From Rhea pennata (lineage: Eukaryota; Chordata; Aves; Rheiformes; Rheidae), in NCBI RefSeq assembly GCF_028389875.1, contig NW_026907680.1:992001-1056000 (forward strand): a stretch of DNA of 64,000 bases, given 5' to 3'. A program made the position numbers and the translations under genes. Positions 46,030 to 58,000 of this stretch are shown here, piece after piece; the first letter of the stretch is position 1; each line of letters opens with the position of its first letter. The notes below the pieces were generated by a model. The model was given only the letters and a program-made list of their open reading frames with translations. It made no database searches and had not been told where the DNA came from.

Positions 46030-47380
46030 GTGAGGGCCAGGGATGTTTGCGGGAGCTTCTGAGGGTGTTGCCAGCCTCACCGTCATGGGACAGGGGAGCT
46101 TGTTTGGACACAGCTCATCAGCCCGTGGCAGAGGCTGCTGGTACCAGGACTGGCAGGTACCTGTGTCGTCTTGGCTTCAGCAGTCAGGGAGAGCTTTGCA
46201 AAGGGGCACACCAACGCTGGAAGCATCCCTTTGCGCTCAGCTGCTCAGATCTTGCAGGTGCCACTGTTGGAGGCCATTCTCAGCACTCAACAGCTGCCCC
46301 TTGGCTGGAAGGCAAGGCTGAGCCCAGGCCAGCCCTGTGGCTTGCTCATGGGGCAATGGGGCTGCAGCCGCACTGACACCTTGTCTCTCTCACTCGGCCT
46401 CAGAGCCCTCCTGCTTATCTCCTCCTCTACTCCCTCAACCCCGCTCCCATTTGCAGCCACAGCCCTTCAGCTCCACAGCAGTGCTGGGCATTTGCTGAGT
46501 GCTGCAAGGAGGGACTTAGTGACAGGCTTTAAGCCACATAAATCTCATGTCAGAAAAAGTCACAGCACGCTCTAGGCAGCACAGTGGCTCCGGGATTACA
46601 AGTGGCACCCCTTGCTGCCTCACTGCCTCTCAGTTCTGCCAGGCTTCTCCTGGAGCTGCCACATACCTGCCCTGTCTTGCAAGGCCCCTCTTGACTGTCC
46701 AGCCCTTCCTCCTCTTCCTCTAGGCAGGAGAAGCAGACCTTCAGGGTCACTTGCTTGTCTTCTCCCAGCTGGTATTGGACGATCTTCTGAATATTGGGCT
46801 TTTCTTCAGCCAGATTCTCAGCACCCTCCTGCACCTGCAAGACAACTCCACACTGTGCAATGTGCCCCACTTCCAAGTCCACTCCGCTGCTCTCCACATG
46901 CTCCTCACCAGCATCCAGAGACTGCAGGACCTTGGCAATCACCAGGCCCCTGGCTCTGACCTGGCCTGGGGCACCCGCCGGACAACGGCTGCTGCCACCC
47001 CAGCAGCAGAAGAGCAAGGGGCACCGCAACATGTCCCAGGCTTTGTGACCTTCTCCTGAGCCTTCCTGCCAGCACCCTATTGCCCTGAAGGGAAGACCAG
47101 CCATGCTGAACATCCCCTTCTCATTCGCACCAAGCATCTCAATAATCACACAGCTGAGCAGAAACTCTCCATGGTCTCTCACTGAAAACCCCAGCACTAC
47201 CATGGCCAGAAAAAAAGAGAGGGTCCCAGGGGCTCTGCTGGAGTGTTCGAGGAGGGCGCAGCAGCAAGAGCTATATTGCAAAACTAGAGCCCAAGCAGTG
47301 CCTTTGAAGGCAAGCCCTGGGCCAAGTCAGCCAGGGCTCAGCAGAGCCCATGGGAAGGGCTCTTGTCCCAGAGAAGAATG
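46030..47380 (-). other. Segment between terminal exon and last cassette, with an unrecognised open frame
   Basis: Bases 46030-46550 hold nothing recognised. A 243-codon minus-strand frame (46550-47281) includes a protein-like stretch, VIAKVLQSLDAGEEHVESSG to QYQLGEDKQVTLKVCFSCLE (about 46715-46965), absent from the left copy of the array. It begins in array-like sequence, so it may be chance or one extra exon. A competing plus-strand frame (46751-47059) overlaps. No domain is identified. Confidence 0.3.
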
Positions 47381-47417
47381 CTTCTGCAGACAAAGGAGCT
47401 CAGGGAGGAGCACCTAC

Positions 47418-48289
47418 CTGTCTTGCCTTCGGAGCGCTTTCATTCACAGCCCACACAGCTCGCACTCTAGTGCGTGGCGGTTGTTCCCAGGCGCCTGGGG
47501 CCGGCCATTTGGCAAAACACTCTGGGGTGGTGGAAAACATCCTGCAAATAGGCACCAGGGAGGTGGCATGAGCCCGGGGAAGCTGGGGAGTTTGGACTCC
47601 ACGCAGCGCTCCCAAGGGGGGCACCTGCCTCTGCAGCAGAAGGCAGTTCTGCAGCAGCAGCACGGGGGTTCCACTGACGGGGATCACATCCACAGACACG
47701 GAAATCACCTCCCGCCAAAACACCCACAGCTACACAATGTGCCCGCTGGAGAGCTCCGGGTGCCCACAGCGAGACTTTCTCTCCAGGCAGCAAGGAGAGC
47801 AGCAGGGTCCCCTACAAGGACAGCCTCCAACTCACACCATTACCTGTGTCCTGTCAACTGCATTAGCCACTGCTCCGTGGCCCCAAGGACTCGGTGTTCC
47901 GGGATGGGCAATGGATTGCTGCTGGGCACCCAGCAACAGAGAAGGAGAAAGGCATGAAGGCAGCCCAGAATAAAGCCCTTGTGTGGTGGGAGCCAGCACA
48001 GAGTTGGCCAAAGCCCCCCACAGAGCCCATATGAAGGCAGAGCATGCCCGGAGGTCACAGGGACACTGTCGCTGGGAAGTCTTGCTCCCAAAGCACTTTC
48101 AGAGCAGCCTTTGCCAGCCCTGGCACTGCAGCCCTAACAAACCTGCGCCGAGAAGATGCTCTCTTGCTAAACTGGAGGCTAGGGAGCCAACAAATATACT
48201 CACGTTGGAAACATATGGCGGCGGGGAGTACGGGCCTGGACATCGAGGGCTTTGGTGGCTGCAAGGATCGAGTCTCTCATCTCCAGCAT
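47418..48289 (-). CDS. CCDC81-like cassette unit 4, exons A-C-B (open)
   Basis: A is 48204-48289 (86 nt, MLEMRDSILAATKA...FP), C is 47844-47921 (78 nt, SNPLPIPEHRVLGATEQWLM) and B is 47418-47541 (124 nt, MFSTTPECFAKWPAPGAWEQ then RTRVRAVWAVNES). All acceptors and donors are intact (donors GTGAGT, GTAATG, GTAGGT). A to C and C to B join in phase 2, and B ends in phase 0. The cassette totals 288 nt, exactly 96 codons, so it can be added or skipped without a frameshift. Exon A matches the short exon that follows the HU domain in CCDC81 (DSV...FPR). The roles of C and B are unknown. Confidence 0.55.
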
Positions 48290-49079
48290 CTGCACAGGGG
48301 AGAAACACAGGTGAGATGCTGCCAAGAAGAGGATCTTGCTGCTCACAAGGGCAGCCAATGTTTGCACTGTTCAGAGAAGAAGCTGCCTCTCAGAACAGCA
48401 GAAACAACCTTCTCTCTTGCTCACTGCAACCCCTCCATTCTACACAATAGCTGCTCCCTGGACATACAGGCAAATGGGGAAAAGCTCTGGCAGGCTTTTG
48501 TCAAGGGCAAGAGCCAAGAGGCTGATCCAGGAGAGCAGTTCTTGCCTAAGGGAGAGACTGAGGGAGGGCAGCGCAGGGGAGGGCCGCTGACTAAGATCAA
48601 GGGCAATGTGCAGGGCAGTCCTGCCAGGGAGGACAGGAGGGGGCAGTGGGGGCTACGGCAGGTCTCTTTTCCCAGAAGGGAAGATTATTTCTCAGCCTCT
48701 GCTCTGACCCTTCCCATGCGTCTTCCTGCAAACACCCTACTGCCCTGAAGGAAAGACTAGCAACACTGAACATCCCATTCTCATTAATCACACAACTGAG
48801 CAGAAACTGAATTTTCTATCGCAGAAAGGCTCTGCAGTTCAGAGGCAATCAAAAACGGGACCCCGGTGCCTCTGCTGGTGTGTTCAAGGAGGGCGCAGCA
48901 GAAAGAGCTATATTGCAAACCTGGAGCACAAGCGGTGCCTGTGAAGGCAAGCCCCGGGCCAAGTCTTGCAAGGCTCAGCAGAGCCCATGGGAAGGGCTCT
49001 TGTACAGCCAGCGCCCATAGCACAAGGCCTGGGCAGAAAGCAGGCTGGCACATGAAGGGCCTCAATGAGGAGCACTTAC

Positions 49080-49922
49080 CACGCCAGACCTCTGACGGCC
49101 CTCGCTCAGAGGACATGCAGCTAGTTCTCTCCGTTTCTTCTTCCTGCCCGCTGCTGCACTCTGTGCAGAGCACTCTGAGGTGACTGGCACCGGCCTGCAA
49201 ATACACACCGCGGAGAGGTGATATGAGCACAGGGGGAGTAGGGTCCCCAGCTGGCCCTCACCAGCTTCACACCTGCTCCTGCAGCAGAAGGCAATTCTGC
49301 AGCAGAAGCACAGGGCTCCCACTGAGTGTGGCCACATCAGAGCATCACCTCCCACCAAAACACCTGGGGCTGCACGTCATGCCTGAAGGAGAGCTCCAGG
49401 AGCCCAAGGGAGACTCTCTCCAGGCAGTGAGGAGAGCAGCAGGGTCATCTGCAAGGACAGGCTCTAAAATACATCATTACCTGCTGTCCTGCCAACTACA
49501 TAAGACCTGAACACTCTGTGTTCAGGGATGGGCAATAGGTTGTTGCTGGGCACCCAGTGTCGAAGAAGGAGAAAGGTATCAAGGCAGTCAAGCATTAAGC
49601 TCTTGCATAGTGGGAGGCAGCACAGAGCTCTGCTGAACCCTCTCCCCACCCACAGAGCCCAGATGAAGGCAGCGCATGCGTGCAGGTCACTGGGACCCAG
49701 CCGCTTGGAATTTTTGCTCCCAAAGCACTTTCAGAGCAGCCTTCACCAGCCCTGGCACTGCAGCCCTAACAAACCCCGGCAGAGAGGCTGCTGCCTTCGT
49801 CAGGCAGGGGGAAAAGAAGGAAGGGAAAGTACTCACCTTAGGAACATGTTTGGAAGAGATGCAGGGGACACAATCGGAGCTGCTTTAGGAGCTGTCGGGA
49901 TTGAATCCCTGTGTATTTTCAT
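49080..49922 (-). pseudogene. Cassette unit 3, exons A-C-B (broken)
   Basis: A is 49837-49922 (86 nt), C is 49481-49545 (65 nt, NNLLPIPEHRVFRSYV) and B is 49080-49194 (115 nt). Splice sites are kept, but C lacks 13 nt relative to unit 4, so the C-B join is out of the unit-4 frame and B stops at TAG. Confidence 0.55.
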
Positions 49923-50718
49923 CTGCAAAGGTGAGAAAGAGAGGTGAGATGCTGCCAAGTAAAGGCTCTTGCTGCTGGCAAGGGCAGCCCATGTTTCCAT
50001 GCTCCGGAGAAGAAGCTGCCTCTCGGAACTGCAGAAACAGCTATCGTTCTTGCTCACAGTAGCCCCTCCATTCCACACAAGCACAGCTGCAGGGGAATAT
50101 GGGCAAAGAGCTAAATGTTCTGGCAGGCTTTTGTCAAGGGAAGAGCCAAAAGGCTGATCCAGAAGAGCATGAAGGAGTCAAGGGAGGCAAGCGCAGGGGA
50201 AGGCAGCTCACTAAACTCTAGGGCAATATGCAGGGCAGTCCTGCTAGGGAGGACAGGAGGGGGCAGTGGGGGCTGCAGCAGGTCTCTTTTCCCAGAAGGG
50301 AAAATTATTTCTCAGGCTCTGCTCTGACCCTTCCCATGCGCCTTCCTACAAACATCCTACTGCCCTGAAGGAAAGACCAGTCACACTGAACATCCCGTTC
50401 TCATTTGCACCCAGCATCTCAATAATCACTCAACTGAGCAGAAACTGAATTTTCTATCGCAGAAAGGCTCTGCAGTTCAGAGGCAATCAAAAAACGGGAC
50501 CCCGGTGCCTCTGCTGGTGTGTTCAAGGAGGGCGCAGCAGCAAGAGCTATATTGCAAACCTGGAGCACAAGCGGTGCCTGTGAAGGCAAGCCCCGGGCCA
50601 AGTCTTGAAAGGCTCAGCAGAGCCCATGGGAAGGGCTCTTGTACAGCCAGCGCCCATAGCACAAGGCCTGGGCAGAGAGCAGGCTGGCACATGAAGGGCC
50701 TCAATGAGGAGCACTTAC

Positions 50719-51566
50719 CACGCCAGACCTCTGACGGTCCTCGCTCAGAGGACATGCAGCTAGTGCTCGGGCTTCTCTCCGTTCCTTCTTCCTGCCCACT
50801 GCTGCTCCACTCTGTGCAAAGCACTCTAAGGTGACTGGCACTGGCCTGCAAATACACACCGCGGAGAGGTGATATGAGCACAGGGAGAGTAGGGTCCCCA
50901 CCTGGCCCTCACCAGCTTCACACCTGCTCCTGCAGCAGAAGGCAATTCTGCAGCAGAAGCACAGGGCTCCCACTGACTGCGGCCACATCAGAGCATCACC
51001 TCCCACCAAAACACCTGGGGCTGCACGTCATGCCTGAAGGAGAGCTCCAGGAGCCCAAGGGAGACTCTCTCCAGGCAGTGAGGAGAGCAGCAGGGTCATC
51101 TGCCAGGACAGGCTCCAAGGCACAGCATTACCTGCTGTCCTGTCAGCTACATAAGACCTGAACACTCTGTGTTCAGGGATGGGCAATAGGTTGTTGCTGG
51201 GCTCCCAGTGTCGAAGAAGGAGAAAGATATCAAGGCAGTCAAGCATAAAGCTCTTGCATAGTGGGAGGCAGCTCTGCTGAACCCTCTCCCCACCCACAGA
51301 GCCCAGATGAAGGCAGAGCATGCGTGCAGGTCACTGGGACCCAGCCGCTTGGAATTTTTGCTCCCAAAGCACTTTCAGAGCAGCCTCCCCCAGCCCTGGC
51401 AATGCAGCCCTAACAAACCTGTGCGGAGAGGCTGCTGCCTTTGTCAGGAAGAGGGGAAAGAAGGAAGGCAAAGTACTCACCTTAGGAACATGTTTGGAAG
51501 AGGTGCAGGGGACACAATCGGAGCTGCTTTAGGAGCTGTCAGGATTGAATCCCTGTGTATTTTCAT
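50719..51566 (-). pseudogene. Cassette unit 2, exons A-C-B (broken)
   Basis: A is 51481-51566 (86 nt), C is 51132-51196 (65 nt, the same 13-nt loss as unit 3) and B is 50719-50845 (127 nt, a stop soon after the join). Units 2 and 3 are nearly identical, so they arose by a recent duplication. Confidence 0.55.
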
Positions 51567-52298
51567 CTGCAAAGGTGAGAAAGAGAGGTGAGATGCTTCC
51601 AAGGAAAGGATCTTGCTGCTGGTAAGGGCAGCCCATGTTTCCATGCTTCAGAGAAGAAGCTGCCTCTCAGAATTGCAGAAACAGCCGTTGATCCTTTGCT
51701 CTTGCTCACAGCAGCCCCTCCATTCCACACAAGAGCAGCTGCAGGGGAATATGGGCAAAGAGCTAAATGTTCTGGCAGGCTTTTGTCCAGGGAAGAGCCA
51801 AAAGGCTGATCCAGGACAGAACGGAGACATCAAGGGAGGCAAGCGCAGGGGAAGCCAGCTCAGAAGCTTCTCCAGAAGGGAAGGTTCTTCCCCAGCCTCT
51901 GCTCTGAGCCTTCCCGGGAGCCTTCCTGTCAGCACCCTTTTACCCTGAAGGGAAGCCCAGAAAGGCTGAACATCCCTTTCCTGCTTGAAAGAAGCATCTG
52001 AATTATCACAGAGCTGAGCAGAAGCTCTTCACTTTCTATCACAGAAAGGCCCAGCACTTCCAGTGCCACCAGCAGGAGGGCCCCAGAGGCTCTGCTGGTG
52101 TGTTCACGGAGAGCAAGGTGCAACAGCGTGTGCATTCCACAACTACATTCACCACTGCTGCCTTTGAAGGCAGGACTGGGCGATGTCGGGCAGGGCTCAG
52201 TGAACCCATGGGAAGGGCTCTTGCAAGCCAGCGCCCATAGCACAAGGAGTTTGCAGGAAGCAAGCTGGAAAAGAAGGGCCCCCAGCAGTGACACTTAC

Positions 52299-53158
52299 TG
52301 CTCTGGCATTCTCGTCCACTTCATTCCCAGGCCACTCAGTAGGTGCTCCACCTTCTGATGATGGCTTCCTCCCGCCTGGCACTGCCTTCTGGGCAGAGCA
52401 CTCTGGGGTGCCTAGGAATGGACTGCAAATACACACCACGGGGAGGTGGCATGAGCACAGGGGCAGTAGGGTCCCCATTTCAGCCTGACAAGTTGGGCAC
52501 CTGCTTCTACCGCAGAAGGCAGTTCTGTAGCAGAAGCACGTGGGTCCCCCTCACTGGGGTCACATCAACAGAAACGGGGATCACCCCCTAACAAAACACC
52601 CAGGGCTGCAGATCATGCCTGAAGGAGAGCTCTGGACACAACCACAGTGAAAATTTCTCTCCATGCAGGAAGGCGAGCAGCAGGGTCATCTGGCAGGACA
52701 GGCTCCCAGGCACAGCATTACGCGCTGTGCTGCCGACTACATTAGCCACTGCCCCATGGCCCCAAGGACTCTGTGTTCCGGGATGGGCAATGGATTGCTG
52801 CTGGGCACCCAGTGACAAAGACAGAGAAAGGCATCAAGGCAGTCCAGAATAAAGCTCTTGCGTGGTGGGAGACAGCATAAATCTTGGCTTAGGGCCTCCA
52901 ACAGACCCTGTATGAAGGCAGAGCCACTGGGATGCAGCCGCTGGGAAGTCTTGCTCCCAAAGCACTTTCAGAGCAGCCTCCCCCAGCCCTGGCACTGCAG
53001 CCCTATCAAACCTGTGCTGAGAGGCTGCTGCCTTCGTCAGTCAGGGGAAAAGAAGCAAGGCAAAGTACTCACGTTGGAAAAATACTTGGAAGAGCACAAG
53101 GGGCCTCAGTCTCACTCCTCTGGCTGGCTTCGAGGACTGAGTCCCTCATCTCCAGCAT
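52299..53158 (-). pseudogene. Cassette unit 1, exons A-C-B (broken)
   Basis: A is 53073-53158 (86 nt, MLEMRDSVLEASQRSETEAP), C is 52722-52800 (79 nt, with an in-frame TAG after EQWLM-like sequence) and B is 52299-52422 (124 nt). The C and B sequences are closest to the plus-strand fragment at 11313-11808. Confidence 0.55.
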
Positions 53159-53953
53159 CTGCAAAGGTGAGAAACACCGGTGAGATGCTGCCAAGGAAAG
53201 AATCTTGCTGCTGGCAAAGGCAGCTAAAGTTTCCACTACTCAGAAAAGAAGAAGCTGCCTCTCAGAAACTCTGAAATACCCATCATTGTTGCTCACAGCA
53301 GCCCCTCCATTCCACACAAGACCAGCTGTAGGAGAATATAGGCAAAAGTCTAAAAGCTCTGGCAGGATTATGTCCAGGGCAAGCACAAAGAGGCTAATCC
53401 AGCAGAGCATTGGGAAGTCAAGGCAGGCAAGTGCAGGGGAAGGCAGCTCACTAAACTCTAGGGCAATGTGCAGGGCAGTCCTGCTAGGGAGGATGAGAGA
53501 GGGCAGTGGGGGTTACGGCAGCTCTGTTTTCCCAGAAGGGAAGGTTCTTTCTCAGCCTCTGCTCTGACCCTTCCCTGTCAGTGCTCTTTTACCCTGAAGG
53601 GAAGCCCAGCAAGGCTGAACATCCCTTTCCTGTTTGAACCAAGCATCTGAATAATCACACCGCTGAACAGAATCTCTCCATCTGCTATAGCAGAAAGGCC
53701 CAGCAGTTCCACGGCCACTAGAGCGAGGGCCCCAGAGGCTCTGCTGGGAGAGGTTAATGGAGAGTGAAGGAGTCATGAGAGATGCACTGCAGAAGTAGAG
53801 CACAAGCAGCGCCTTTGACAGCTAACCCCGGGGACAGTCAGGCAGGGCCCAGAGGAACCCATGGGAAGGGCTCTTGTCCAGCCAGTGCCCACACCACGAT
53901 GCTTTGGCAGAAAGCAAGCTGCCAAAAGAAGGACCTCCATCAGGAGCACCTAC

Positions 53954-54074
53954 CTCTCTTGACTTCTGATAGCCAGTCTCGGGCCAGCCAGCTCCTGCTC
54001 TGGCTTCTGGCAGCTGCTTCCTCCAGCCCAGTAAATCCTCCTTTGCAGAGCTAGGCTGAATTGCTGGCAGCATG
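53954..54074 (-). CDS. Cassette exon B of the parental unit
   Basis: The exon is 121 nt, with acceptor tatttgcag and donor GTAGGT. In one frame it encodes MLPAIQPSSAKEDLLGWRKQ and then LPEARAGAGWPETGYQKSRE without a stop. It lies between CCDC81-like exon 7 (55057-55162) and array unit 1, at the position expected for a B exon. A C-type segment with donor GTAATGG ends at 54251, but its acceptor and frame are unclear. Confidence 0.4.
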
Positions 54075-55056
54075 CTGCAAATACACACCGTGGGGAAGTG
54101 TGACACAGAGACTCCCCACCACCCAACCACCCAGGGCTGCACAGCGTGCCCGAGGGAAAGCTCTGGGTGCCCACATCAAGACTTTTTCTCCAGGCACCAA
54201 GGAGAGCAGCAGGGTCAGCTCCAAGGACAGGCTCCAGGACACACCATTACCCACTGTCCTGAGCACTCCAGTAGCCACTGCTGTGTGGCCCCCAAGGACA
54301 AGCTTTCTTGGAAGCTTCAGAAATGGAACCGGGAATAACTGCTCTGTCCCTTGCAGTCCTTCCGTCTTCAGGCACTCATGTCCCTCCTTCCCATCCTCTT
54401 CAAAGTGCCCAAACAACTCGCCCTTGCCTCTAAGGGCTGCCTGAGCCATGGCCACACCCTCTCGAGCCTGCTGCTCGCCACCCCTGACTGCTGCCTGGAA
54501 ATGACCCTCCTTCCTCCTTGCTGCTGGCAGTCAAAGGAAGGGCATTGCCCAAGGGGAAACACCACAGCTTTGGGGAGATATTCACCCAAGGCATCCTCCC
54601 CTCCAGCAGCATTCCCTGCACACCCCTCTTGCACCTCGCACCAGTTGAGCTTTTCCACTTAGCTCCTCACAAGGCCTGACAAGGGCATGCAGACTCTTCC
54701 TCAGCCTCCAAAATTGCCCTGAGACACCCAGCCCTGCTCTCCACAGAGGAGCAGCATTCTCCTTACTTTCATCTATGGGCTAGGGGAAAAGGCCCTCCTC
54801 TTCCCGAAGGACCAATTACATTGAGTTGCCCAAAGATCTGGAAGCTGGAAGCAGAGGCAGCGGGGGCAGAAAGCCAAGAGCAGGCTCTGCCAGGCACTTG
54901 CTCTTGTCTGCCCAACCAGCGAGGGAGGCCTAGTCCTCGTGGCAGAGCTTAAAAGGCATTCAGAGCTCCTCAGGACCTTGTGTCCAAGGGAAACATCACC
55001 CTCCAAGACACACAAGGCTACAGGGTCACCCTCCGCCATTCCCCCAAGTGTCTCAC

Positions 55057-58000
55057 CTGCCTCGAGGCTCTTCCTCCACCATGCCTTCCTCCACATTGGT
55101 AGCCACCACTTTGGATTCAGGCTGCCTCTCTCGCTGGAGGAGGCGCTGGCCAGATACATGCTCTGCAATCAGAAGGGAAGAAAACACACAGTCAAGCCAA
55201 AGGCTGTGCTTTGGAAATGTGTAGGAGAAACACAGAAGGCAAGGGCAGAACGAATTGCTTTGAAGGTGGAAGGAAGTCTTGGCACAAGTGAGCAGATTGT
55301 CGACTCCCCATCAGGGCTGAGCTGCCTTGCCTCTAGTGCCTCATGCTAGGCGAGCCACGGTGCTGCAGCCTTGGCTCCAATGCCCTGCCAAGGACCAACA
55401 AAGGAGAAGGTGCAAAGCCCAGCCAGGCATCAGCCACTCCATTACCTTCCTTGCTGCTGGCAACATCTAGTCCCTTCTCTTCTTCCCACGTGGGCTTCAC
55501 AGCTCCCACAGATGGTCTTGGAGGGGCACTCTCAAGCACATACCTGTAAACCAGAAAAAGATACCACTCGCAAGGAAGGGCCCCGCATTTCCTTTGCTGC
55601 TTCTGTGAATTCTGGGCGTGCAGGCACATTGCGAAGCTGATACAAACAGCAGCCTTTCCCAAAGGGGGAATATGCAGGACAGGTCATCTCCTGCAGGACT
55701 CCCTCAGGAAGTGCAGGGACCCAGCATCCTGCCTGCAGGGCCACCAGCTTCCTCCTCACACTGCTCCAGGCCTTCCCTCTACCCCTGGGGAGAGAGCTCC
55801 TTCTCAGCTTTCCAAAGCAAACCCTCCAGGTCAACACTGCAGCCTGTCTGACAGCTCCTGAGCAGGCTCCTGTGCAGGCACATCAGACAAGGCCCCTTTC
55901 CTCCAGCTTTCCACCCTCTTAGGAAATTCTAATCTAGACCTCCACAGCCCTTGCAATCCCTCCCAAGCTCAGGGCAGAGCATCTGCAAAGAACAGCCTCC
56001 ATTCCTGGGCCCCTAGTGCAACAAAGGCCTTCACAAGGTGGGAGCCAGCACAGAGCTCAGCAGAACCCCCACACAGAGCCCAAGCAAAGCCAGGGCATGG
56101 CTGAAGCACACGGGGATCCAACTCCTCAGAAGACTTGCTCTGCAAGCACATCCTGAGCAGCCTTCACTAGCTCTGGCAACACACCTCGACCAAACCTGTA
56201 GTGAGGAGCTGCTCTTTGGGTGAGCCAGGAACTCAGGTGGAAAGGAGCAAACCAAAGTACTCACGTTGGAAAGACAATGAGAGAGCCAGAATGGATCAGG
56301 GAAGCCGCTGTTTGGGTGCTTGCGAGAACTGAATGCCTCATCTCTGGCATCTGCAAAGGGCAGAGACATGGGTGAGATGCTACGAAGAAAAGGACCTTGC
56401 TGCCCACAAGGGCAGACCATGTTTCCACTAATCAGAGAAGAAGCTGCCACTCAGAAAGAGGGAAACACCCCTCGCTCTTGCTCACAGCCATCCCCACCTC
56501 CATTCTACAGACCAGCAGGTGCGGAATAATACAGGCAGATGGCCAGAAACACTGGCAGGCTTCTGTCAAGGGCAAGAGCCAAGAGGCTGATGCAGGAGAG
56601 CACTTGTTGCATAGTGGAGAAGTCAAGGGAGGCAAACAGAGGCCTTCTGCACCAGAAAGCCCAGGCTGAATGACACGGCTGCACTGGAGACCTGGGCAAA
56701 GGCCCTGGCTTGCAATGACTTTGTCTGTGACAAACCCCGAGAGTCTTCTGCAACTTGAGGAGCAGCTGTTGGACGCACTGCCCCACAATCCCAAACATGG
56801 CCAGAGGAGGCCTGGAGACAAATGGGATCCTAACACAAAGACCCCAAGGAAAGGCTGACTTTCTGGAAGACTTCTGGAGGAAGCCTAGCAGGAAAGAACT
56901 CCCAGGACCTGGCAGTGGGGGGAAAGCGGTTGCTTTGGACTTGGCCAGGCTTGCAAAGGGGTGAGAAGGAGAGCTGTGGAAAAAGGCAGACTTACATCCA
57001 GAAGAGCTTTGAGCAGCTGTGGGGAGGCATTCAGCCTGCGCAGAAAGCCTCTGTAAAACCACATTGTCACCTCTTTGCCTTCAATGAGAAGCACGCCAAT
57101 GCCCTTGAAAAGAAGGGCCACGTTCTTCCCATTGGCCAGGCAGCAAGACAGAAGGTACACGCAGGCCGCCACTGTTTTCCAAGGCACGGAGATGGCCACG
57201 GCTACGTGAGGATACTTGAGGGTCTCAGCTTTCCTGCGCCCTAGGCAACAAGCAAAGAGCAGCCCAGTCACGGACGGAGCCCTTCAGCAGGCTCCCACAC
57301 AGTGCTGGGCGCCTGAAGGTCTTGCGGCAGCACGGAGCTGCAGAGCTCTCTGCTTTAACCCCCACAAAAGCCCCCACAGGAGGCTCCTGTCAGCCCTCCC
57401 TGACCCAGATTCAAAGCACTCTGCAGCCTCCTGGGCCAAGTTTACCGCAGGGCTTCCTTCCCTGCACAGACACCAAGAGCAAGCCCTGGCCACCTCCTGG
57501 GAGCGGGAGGCAGGAGGGCAGGCCAAGCAGAGCAGCAAGGGGGCCAGCTGCCAGCAGAAGGCAGTGCACAGAGGAATGGTGCCGGCACTCAGGCCATGCC
57601 AGCTTTGACGAGCCTTAGCTGTGCCATGTCACGCTGGCTCCAAAGGAGGAGGAAAACACATGGGCTGCACAACAGCCTTCCACGCTGCCTCTTAATCCAT
57701 CGGTGTTAGGAAGCAATAGGAAGGACTTGTCCTTTTGAGCAGACGGCTGCTGTGGCATCAACGGGGAACAACAGTGGCAACTACACGGCACTGGAAGCAG
57801 CAGCCACAAAAGCCCCACTATGGAGCCACGTGTTCGAGCCAGTGCAAGAGAGAGACACACCGAGAGACTCTCGTTGGATTCTGCATTATAATGTTGTGAT
57901 AATCAAAACACCCTGAAGCTCTGCTCAGCACCCGGGGCAGCAAGTCTCAATTTCTAACAGCCCCTGGGAAACAGCAGAGAGCCACAGCCCCGCGATGTCC

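Larger units (their letters stand above)
47418..54074 (-). repeat. Tandem array of about 1.6-kb exon-bearing units
   Basis: Exon A 3' edges fall at 53158, 51566, 49922 and 48289 (spacing 1592, 1644, 1633). Exon B 3' edges fall at 54074, 52422, 50845, 49194 and 47541 (spacing 1652, 1577, 1651, 1653). The A-to-B distance is constant within units (721-748 bp). Shared intronic marks include 'ccctgaagg(g/a)aag' and 'ccaaagcactttcagagcagcc'. The array lies between the HU-domain exons and the Ser/Gly/Arg-rich exon. Confidence 0.9.

Noticed and set aside
47103..47957. 284-codon plus-strand open frame
   Set aside because: It is antisense to cassette unit 4. The minus strand carries the conserved splice sites.
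48204..49922. Maestro heat-like repeat (MROH) gene family as the source of the array
   Set aside because: MROH expansions are common in birds, but the HU-domain exons at 56996-58792 and the FP-ending 86-nt exon fit CCDC81, and no HEAT-type exon was seen.
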